A stretch of 7,201 nt of DNA. Source: Bacteroidota bacterium. Lineage in GTDB: Bacteria; Bacteroidota; Bacteroidia; Bacteroidales; Prolixibacteraceae. The number at the start of each line of letters is the position of its first letter. Position 1 is the first letter of the stretch. Location: positions 1-7,201 of the forward strand of contig JABMPI010000615.1 in assembly GCA_013203755.1 (NCBI GenBank), given 5' to 3'. The translations under genes were made by a program, and so were the position numbers. This document shows, one piece after another, positions 1 to 5,142 of this stretch. The notes beneath the pieces are model-generated. The model was not told the origin of the DNA. It ran no database searches and saw only the letters and a program-made list of their open reading frames with translations.

Positions 1-1
1 A

Positions 2-37
2 AACTGCGTTGTAACAGGTTACTACAAAGTTTTTTAA
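2..37 (+). CDS. Possible 3' tail of an upstream gene (partial)
   Basis: The reading frame starting at base 2 is open from the window edge and reads NCVVTGYYKVF before a TAA at 35-37. The residue composition looks protein-like, and the position just before a tight operon makes a preceding gene plausible. Eleven codons cannot identify a family. A rival frame starting at base 1 stays open to a TGA at 124-126, overlapping the next start codon as ATGA, but its lysine-rich translation looks more like translated AT-rich spacer. Either could be chance. Confidence 0.2.
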   Translation, partial: NCVVTGYYKVF

Positions 38-122
38 TGAAGGTGTGGATAAAAAGAACAAGTATAAAAACCGAAAAGCTATTTGGTTTGAGTATATATA
101 CAAAACAAATAAATTCTCGAAA

Positions 123-896
123 ATGAGCCTTAAATTTTGTTTTATTGGTGCTGGAAATTTGGCAACTCATCTTTCAAAAGCCTTATATAAAAATGGATAT
201 GCTATTTCTCAGGTGTATAGTAGAACTAAATTGTCGGCAGAAACATTAGCCGCTAATCTGAATACTGAATACACAATCTTATTAAAAGAAATTAAGAATG
301 CCGATATTTATTTTATTGCATTAAAAGATTCGGTTATAGATGAAGTTTTGTCTCAAATCGACTTTAGAAATAAACTAATTATTCATTGTTCTGGAAGTTT
401 ACCCCTTTCTGTTTTAAGCAAATATTCAACCAACTACGGTGTTTTATATCCATTACAAACATTTTCAAAAAATCGCAAAGTTGATTTTAATACCATACCT
501 ATATTTATTGAAAGCAATTCGAAAGAGAATGAATATTCAATAAATAAAATTGCAAGTGAGATTTCTAATAACGTTTCAATTTTAAATTCTGAAAAGAGGA
601 AATTGCTGCATATTTCTGCCGTGTTTACCTGTAATTTTGTAAATCATTTATATGCGATTTCTTCAGAAATTTTAAAATCAAAAAATATTCCTTTTGATGT
701 TTTAAAGCCGTTAATTTTAGAGACTGCGCAAAAGGTTCAGGAGATTGAACCACAAGATGCTCAAACAGGACCAGCCGTTCGGTTTGACGAGAATATTATC
801 TCTTCGCATTTAAAAGAATTGGAAGGGAATAAAAACTATGTAGAATTGTACAATTCAATTTCAAAAAGTATTTTTGAGCATCATAAAAAGCAATGA
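123..896 (+). CDS. Rossmann-fold DUF2520 protein (predicted NAD(P)-binding oxidoreductase-like)
   Basis: This 257-residue cytosolic protein opens with a Rossmann dinucleotide-binding strand-loop-helix, FIGAGNLATHL at residues 7-17, whose GxGxxA pattern is that of NAD(P)-binding folds. The N-terminal half (about 1-120) matches the Rossmann-like domain found with DUF2520, and the C-terminal half (about 125-255) is the helical DUF2520 domain. Family-like segments include HCSGS (88-92), YPLQTF (109-114), a helix around HISAVFTCNFVNHLY (163-177) and GPAVRFD (216-222). The fold resembles F420-dependent NADP reductase or pyrroline-5-carboxylate reductase, but the substrate is unknown. A GTG at 45 would add 26 lysine- and aromatic-rich residues before the Rossmann strand. 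The ATG at 123 is preferred because it puts the GxG loop at the normal distance from the N-terminus. The stop overlaps the next gene by 4 bases (ATGA), which implies translational coupling. Confidence 0.88.
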   Translation: MSLKFCFIGAGNLATHLSKALYKNGYAISQVYSRTKLSAETLAANLNTEYTILLKEIKNADIYFIALKDSVIDEVLSQIDFRNKLIIHCSGSLPLSVLSKYSTNYGVLYPLQTFSKNRKVDFNTIPIFIESNSKENEYSINKIASEISNNVSILNSEKRKLLHISAVFTCNFVNHLYAISSEILKSKNIPFDVLKPLILETAQKVQEIEPQDAQTGPAVRFDENIISSHLKELEGNKNYVELYNSISKSIFEHHKKQ

Positions 897-1426
897 TAAT
901 GGGTTTTTTTAAAGAAGAATTATTAGATATAAAAGCATTTGTTTTCGATGTTGATGGAGTACTCTCGAAAGATACTTCTCCGTTAAGCCCGGAGGGAGAT
1001 CCTGTTCGTACGGCAAATGTTAAAGATGGATATGCTATTCGGATTGCAATTGAACTTGGTTATCCGGTGGCGATAATTACAGGCGGTTTTATAGAACGGG
1101 TGCAGTTGCGTTATAAAAAACTGGGTGTAAAACATTATTACGATAAAGCACGTGATAAAGTAAAATGTTTGAATGATTTTATGGAAAAGACAAATGTGGA
1201 TGCAAAAAATGTTTTATTTATGGGCGACGATTTGGTCGATTTTCAGGTTATGTCTGTAGTTGGAATTCCTACCTGCCCGAAAGATGCTATCCACGATATA
1301 AAAGCTATTTCTAAATATATTTCACATAAAAATGGTGGTGAGGGTTGTGTGCGAGATATTATAGAACAAGCTTTGCGAGCACAAAAAAAGTGGTTAATTA
1401 ACGATTCTAATAAAAGAGCTTTTTAA
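893..1426 (+). CDS. KdsC-like HAD phosphatase (3-deoxy-D-manno-octulosonate 8-phosphate phosphatase family)
   Basis: This 177-residue soluble HAD-superfamily phosphatase has no inserted cap domain, as in KdsC, which removes phosphate from Kdo-8-phosphate on the route to CMP-Kdo and lipopolysaccharide. Motif I is FDVDGVL (18-24), with nucleophile D19 and general acid/base D21. Motif II is the Thr of IITGG (T63), motif III is K89 in ARDKV, and motif IV is GDDLVD (111-116), which binds Mg2+. The C-terminal GGEGCVRD (148-155) is the flexible tail typical of KdsC. The length fits the family. Start at 893 gives the ATGA overlap; a second in-frame ATG at 899 would remove only two residues. Closely related enzymes act on other sugar or acylneuraminate phosphates, and no kdsA or kdsB gene is in view, so the exact substrate is inferred from family only. 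Confidence 0.88.
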   Translation: MIMGFFKEELLDIKAFVFDVDGVLSKDTSPLSPEGDPVRTANVKDGYAIRIAIELGYPVAIITGGFIERVQLRYKKLGVKHYYDKARDKVKCLNDFMEKTNVDAKNVLFMGDDLVDFQVMSVVGIPTCPKDAIHDIKAISKYISHKNGGEGCVRDIIEQALRAQKKWLINDSNKRAF

Positions 1427-2002
1427 ATGAATTGGTTTCCTAATTATAATTACATTTTAGCTTCAAAATCGCCCAGGAGAAATGAATTGTTGAAATCTTT
1501 GGGAATTGAATTTCAGGTAAAAATTTTGGAAGTAGATGAGATTTATTCTGAAAATCTTACAAAAGACGAGATCCCGGTTTTTTTGGCTGAATTAAAAGCA
1601 AGGCCCTTTTTACATAATTTAGCTGAAAACGATTTGGTTATTACGGCCGATACAATTGTCTGGAAAAATGGGAAAGTACTTGGTAAGCCCAAAAATGAAA
1701 TTGAGGCAGTTCATATGTTGAAACAATTAAGTGGGGGGAAACATCAGGTAATTTCAGGTGTGTGCTTAACTGCAAAGGAAAAGCAGACTTCATTTTTCTC
1801 AACTTCAAATGTCAATTTCAAAGATCTTACTCTGGAAGAAATCAAATATTATATTTCTAAATTTAAACCCTTTGATAAAGCCGGTGCATACGGAATCCAG
1901 GAATGGATTGGTTGTATTGGTATTACCCACATCGAAGGATCTTTTTATAATGTTATGGGTCTCCCAATTCAAAAATTATACGAAGAAATTCGAAAATTCT
2001 AA
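1427..2002 (+). CDS. maf: Maf family nucleoside triphosphate pyrophosphatase (dTTP/UTP type likely)
   Basis: This 191-residue cytosolic enzyme belongs to the Maf/ITPase-like fold, which hydrolyses non-canonical or excess nucleoside triphosphates to the monophosphate and pyrophosphate; family members have also been linked to septum inhibition. The signature phosphate loop is ASKSPRR (12-18), followed by the catalytic aspartate in TADT (73-76), GKP (86-88), LSGGKHQVISGV (101-112), DKAGAYGIQ (150-158) and FYNVMGLP (173-180). The GAYGIQ form favours the YhdE-like dTTP/UTP branch over the YceF-like branch. The protein is full length. Its ATG follows the TAA of the KdsC-like gene with no gap, so the two are almost certainly co-transcribed and coupled. 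No terminator hairpin was found just after the stop. Confidence 0.93.
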   Translation: MNWFPNYNYILASKSPRRNELLKSLGIEFQVKILEVDEIYSENLTKDEIPVFLAELKARPFLHNLAENDLVITADTIVWKNGKVLGKPKNEIEAVHMLKQLSGGKHQVISGVCLTAKEKQTSFFSTSNVNFKDLTLEEIKYYISKFKPFDKAGAYGIQEWIGCIGITHIEGSFYNVMGLPIQKLYEEIRKF

Positions 2003-2124
2003 TTCCTTCAAAAAAAGGTTTCGTTATGTCATGTGTTGTATAACAGTCTAATAATAATAATTATTGTTAACTATTTATGCCAATAATTCGTAAATTGAAT
2101 AGAAACATAAATAAATATAACCAT

Positions 2125-3129
2125 ATGCATTATTCATTAAAATTTGCTACGTTAATAATTCTCTCTTTTTTTCTTTTGAATGGTTGCGCTGAAAAACAAC
2201 GGGGAAAAGTGGAAGTTGGTTTTTTAGTTCATGCCTTCGATAATGAGAGATGGGAAAATGACCGGGACTATTTTGTTGAAAAAGTCCAGGAACTTGGAGG
2301 AACTGTTAAAGTTAAAACTGCCGATAACGATGCCAACAAACAATTGGTACAGGCAAAAGAACTGCTTGCCAACGGTGTTGATGTTTTGGTAGTTGTACCT
2401 GTCGATCAGTTTGCAGCTGCTGAAATTGTAAAAGAAGCTCATGCAAAAAACGTTAAAGTAATTTCGTACGACCGGTTGATTAAAAATTGTAAGCTCGATT
2501 TTTATGTGTCAACCGATAATGTTGAAATTGGCACTTTGCAGGCAGATTACCTAACTACTATTAAACCTACAGGAAATTATGCGCTAATTGGTGGTGCATT
2601 GAGTGATAACAATAGCCAATCTATTTATTTAGGGCAAATAGATGTGTTACAGCCATTGGTTGATAAGGGGGATATAAAAATAATTTACAAAGTGTTTACA
2701 GAAGCCTGGGAAGAAAATGAGGGGTATGAGCATGCCAAAAAGATGTTGGAAAGCAATGAAGTGGATGCAATTTTAGCGGGGAATGATGCTATTGCATTTG
2801 GAGTAATTAGGGCTCTTCGTGAAGCAGGAAAAGAAGGTGAAGTTTTGGTTGCAGGACAAGATGCAGACCTTCGAAATCTTCAGGAAATTGTTGCCGGACA
2901 CCAAACTTGTACTGTGTATAAACCTTACGAGAAGTTAGCTTCTACCGCAGCTAATCTGGCTATGAATTTAGCATTTAATGGTGAGACTGAAAAAACTTAT
3001 CAGACTGTAAGTAATGGAGAAATTCTGGTCCCTTCTGTTCTCCATAAACCTTCAATTGTGAATAAAGGAAATCTAAAACTTACAGTTATTTCAGAGGGTT
3101 ATCAGAAAGAAGAGGAGGTTTTTAAATAA
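2125..3129 (+). CDS. XylF-like periplasmic sugar-binding lipoprotein (type 1 periplasmic binding protein)
   Basis: The gene encodes 334 residues from the ATG at 2125. That start gives a compact lipoprotein signal, a hydrophobic run ending in lipobox LNGC with lipidated Cys21. An ATG at 2077 in the same frame would add 16 polar, basic residues and is less likely, though possible. The mature part is a two-lobed type 1 periplasmic binding protein closely resembling D-xylose-binding XylF: ERWENDRDYFV near 41-51, VISYDR (112-117), DNNS (161-164), GNDA (219-222), GQDAD (244-248) and VYKP (264-267). These are the loops that line the sugar cleft in this family. Xylose or a related aldose is the likely ligand, but specificity is inferred. 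Residues after Cys21 (AEKQ) lack an acidic surface-export signal, which suggests a periplasm-facing anchor. No permease or ATPase gene accompanies it, and a strong terminator follows. Confidence 0.9.
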   Translation: MHYSLKFATLIILSFFLLNGCAEKQRGKVEVGFLVHAFDNERWENDRDYFVEKVQELGGTVKVKTADNDANKQLVQAKELLANGVDVLVVVPVDQFAAAEIVKEAHAKNVKVISYDRLIKNCKLDFYVSTDNVEIGTLQADYLTTIKPTGNYALIGGALSDNNSQSIYLGQIDVLQPLVDKGDIKIIYKVFTEAWEENEGYEHAKKMLESNEVDAILAGNDAIAFGVIRALREAGKEGEVLVAGQDADLRNLQEIVAGHQTCTVYKPYEKLASTAANLAMNLAFNGETEKTYQTVSNGEILVPSVLHKPSIVNKGNLKLTVISEGYQKEEEVFK

Positions 3130-3156
3130 ATTAGGTATTTAATTGTTAATATTAGT

Positions 3157-3188
3157 AAGGGATTTCATTTTAGGAATCCCTTTTTTTT
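3157..3188 (+). terminator. Rho-independent terminator after the XylF-like gene
   Basis: Bases 3157-3166 (AAGGGATTTC) pair with 3173-3182 (GGAATCCCTT) to form a 10-bp stem with one G-T wobble and a 6-base ATTTTA loop. A run of eight T (3181-3188) follows, its first two bases shared with the stem. It lies 28 bases after the stop of the sugar-binding gene and 35 bases before the sulfatase ATG. It therefore probably ends the upstream transcript and separates the two genes. Confidence 0.88.
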
Positions 3189-3222
3189 GTATTTTTAGGT
3201 AAAATTGAATAAAACTAAACTT

Positions 3223-4845
3223 ATGAACCGAATTTCCTTTCAATTATCCATTTTAATATTATTTGGTATTTCTATAGTTTCTTGCCAGACAAAAAAGGTA
3301 GAAACGAAACGCCCCAATATCTTATTTGCAATTAGCGACGACCAGTCTTTTGCACACACCAGTTTTGCGGGAGCAAAATTTGTAAATACTCCCGCTTTCG
3401 ATCGTGTGGCAAGCGAAGGAATCTATTTTAATAACTGCTTTGCAGGTTCGCCGGGTTGTGCACCTTCGCGAAGTACAATAGTTACTGGTCGTTATCATTG
3501 GCAAAACGAACAATCAGGGCAACACGCTTCTTCATGGTTAAAAAAGTATGTTCCGTTTATCGATTTATTAGATGCCAACGGTTATGTTACCGGGCGAACA
3601 GGAAAAGGAGTTTCTCCATTTCGTTATGCACGAAGCGAAGCAGATTCGCTTTGGCGAAAAACCGATGCAGGTGGAATCATGCACAGTACTATTCAATATA
3701 AAAACGGTTCTGTGGAGGATGAGCGAACAGCAGGAGGAATTGGCTCTTTTAATTATTTTGAAAATTTTAAATATTTTGTGGATAGTGTTGAGGCAGATAA
3801 ACCTTTCTTTTTTTGGTATGGAGCAAATGAACCACATCGTAAATTTGAGCAGGATTCATGGAAACGAAATAATAAAAATTTAGCAGCAGTGGAAGTACCC
3901 GGATTTTTCCCTGACCATGAAATTGTGAGAGGAGATATTCTTGATTATGCAGTGGAAATTGAGTGGTTTGATTTACACCTTCAGCGCATGTTAGCTTATT
4001 TGGAAGAAATTGGCGAATTGGAAAACACCATAGTAATTGTTACTTCCGATAATGGAATGGCTTTCCCACGGGCAAAGGCAAATGGCTACGAATATGGCGT
4101 ACATGTTCCTTTCGCAGTTCGGTTTCCTAAAGATTTTCCAGGAGGAAGAATTATAGATGATCCGGTTAGTTTTGCCGATTTGGCACCAACTATTCTGGAA
4201 CTTACCGGAACGAGTCAGAAAGGTATGTTGCCAATTTCAGGTAAAAGTATTGTAAGTACATTAAAATCAGAAAAACAGGGAGTTGTTGATCCTGAAAAAG
4301 AATACGTTTTTGCCGGGCGCGAACGTCATTCCAGTTCAAGGTATTTAAACTGGGGTTACCCACAAAGAATGATACGCAGCCAGGAATTTCTTTTAACCTG
4401 GAATATGAAACCCGAACGTTGGCCGGCAGGAGCACCACAGCGAATTGTTGCTGGAACTACTGATGAACTTTGGCCAATGTATGGAATTGATGAAAATGGT
4501 ATTCATCAATCTGCCTGGGCTTTTACCGATATTGATGGCGCCCCCACAAAATCTTATATCATCGAAAATATGAACGATGAAAAAGTAAAGCCATTTTTTG
4601 ATCTGGCGCATGGAAAACGACCAGAATTCGAATTCTTCAACATTAAGGATGATCCATTTTGTTTAAATAATTTAATTGGAAATGCCGATTTCGCTGAAAT
4701 TGAAAAGAAGATGAAAACAGTTCTTTTAGAGGAATTAAAAAAATCTGAGGATCCTCGTATTGTTGGACCTGATAAGGAGGTTTTCGATTCGTACATTCGT
4801 TACAGTCCAATGCGGGAATTTCCGAAACCCGAGGGAGTTGAATAG
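3223..4845 (+). CDS. Exported lipoprotein sulfatase, N-sulfoglucosamine sulfohydrolase-like (S1 formylglycine family)
   Basis: This 540-residue type I sulfatase hydrolyses sulfate groups, probably on a glycan. Starting at the ATG at 3223, residues 1-21 form a lipoprotein signal ending in IVSC, with lipid anchor Cys21. A TTG at 3205 in frame would add six residues and is less likely. RPNILFAISDDQS brings the metal-binding pair D39-D40. CAPSR (79-83) is the canonical C-x-P-S-R motif whose Cys79 becomes formylglycine, so a radical-SAM maturase must exist elsewhere. TGRYH (88-92), K128 in RTGKG, H205 in NEPHR, D276-N277 in TSDNGM and K285 complete the expected active site. GRERH (365-369), GYPQRMIRS and the C-terminal DPFCLNNL resemble bacterial heparan N-sulfatase-like proteins. 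The true substrate cannot be read from sequence. No acidic surface-export tag follows Cys21 (QTKK), so a periplasmic site is likely. Confidence 0.92.
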   Translation: MNRISFQLSILILFGISIVSCQTKKVETKRPNILFAISDDQSFAHTSFAGAKFVNTPAFDRVASEGIYFNNCFAGSPGCAPSRSTIVTGRYHWQNEQSGQHASSWLKKYVPFIDLLDANGYVTGRTGKGVSPFRYARSEADSLWRKTDAGGIMHSTIQYKNGSVEDERTAGGIGSFNYFENFKYFVDSVEADKPFFFWYGANEPHRKFEQDSWKRNNKNLAAVEVPGFFPDHEIVRGDILDYAVEIEWFDLHLQRMLAYLEEIGELENTIVIVTSDNGMAFPRAKANGYEYGVHVPFAVRFPKDFPGGRIIDDPVSFADLAPTILELTGTSQKGMLPISGKSIVSTLKSEKQGVVDPEKEYVFAGRERHSSSRYLNWGYPQRMIRSQEFLLTWNMKPERWPAGAPQRIVAGTTDELWPMYGIDENGIHQSAWAFTDIDGAPTKSYIIENMNDEKVKPFFDLAHGKRPEFEFFNIKDDPFCLNNLIGNADFAEIEKKMKTVLLEELKKSEDPRIVGPDKEVFDSYIRYSPMREFPKPEGVE

Positions 4846-4882
4846 AAAGATGAATAAGTTGGAGGTAAAAACATCTAAAATT

Positions 4883-5029
4883 AATTAGCCGAACTCCTAC
4901 CCGTCTCTGTCCAACTGCGTAAGCCGGTCGGGCGGTCAGACGGGGATTCAGAGCGGAGTAGACGGATCTCTGTTTATATTCCCCGCAGCTCTACTGCGAG
5001 GTAGTTTACTATGCTCAGCAGGGCTTATT
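4883..5029. repeat. GC-rich intergenic element with internal and terminal inverted repeats (possible MITE-like or genome-wide repeat)
   Basis: This block sits in the 297-base gene-free gap between the sulfatase and the HzsA-related gene. By my count bases 4888-4972 are 53 G+C of 85 (62%), far above the surrounding AT-rich sequence. The ends AATTAGCC (4883-4890) and GGCTTATT (5022-5029) form an 8-base inverted repeat with one mismatch. Inside, 4897-4909 pairs imperfectly with 4949-4961, and CCCGTCT (4900-4906) pairs exactly with AGACGGG (4938-4944) as an alternative fold. No frame gives a convincing protein and no target-site duplication is obvious. It may be a short mobile or dispersed repeat or a structured RNA; boundaries are approximate. 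Confidence 0.5.
4981..5001. other. Short GC hairpin at the 3' part of the GC-rich element
   Basis: CCCCGCAG (4981-4988) pairs with CTGCGAGG (4994-5001) across a CTCTA loop, with a single C-A mismatch. No T-run follows directly, so it is not a standard terminator. The flanks are AT-rich (TTTATATT before, TAGTTTACTAT after). It looks like a separate palindromic unit within or next to the larger GC-rich block. Confidence 0.55.
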
Positions 5030-5142
5030 TTGGGAAGTAATTTGACCAATTCACTTATTTAAATTCAACCTGAATAATTGTTTCTATTTGTGTTATTCTG
5101 TTTTATCAGTAAATTGGGAATTCTAACTTTAACTGAAATCCG

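Noticed and set aside
45..122. GTG start at 45 extending the DUF2520 protein by 26 residues
   Set aside because: The extra segment is lysine- and aromatic-rich, looks like translated spacer, and would push the Rossmann GxG loop away from its usual place at the N-terminus.
1809..2051. 80-codon + strand frame overlapping the end of maf
   Set aside because: It lies mostly inside a well-supported gene in another frame and has no recognisable domain.
2034..2069. Near-palindrome TGTTGTATAACA (2034-2045) and AATAATTATT (2056-2065) upstream of the XylF-like gene, considered as an operator
   Set aside because: AT-rich sequence yields such palindromes easily, and neither matches a sugar-regulator operator I can name.
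3322..4796. Several antisense and alternate-frame open frames of 63-103 codons inside the sulfatase gene
   Set aside because: All are shadows of the sulfatase reading frame, with unlikely composition and no motifs.
4850..4888. 12-codon ATG frame directly after the sulfatase stop
   Set aside because: Too short and lysine/asparagine-rich, as expected by chance in AT-rich sequence.
4883..5029. CRISPR array or tRNA in the GC-rich gap
   Set aside because: There are no regularly spaced direct repeats, and no cloverleaf with acceptor and T-loop signatures could be drawn.
5085..5092. TATTTGTG considered as a Bacteroidota -7 promoter element (TAnnTTTG) for the HzsA-related gene
   Set aside because: It has one mismatch, and no TTG-type -33 element lies at the right spacing upstream.
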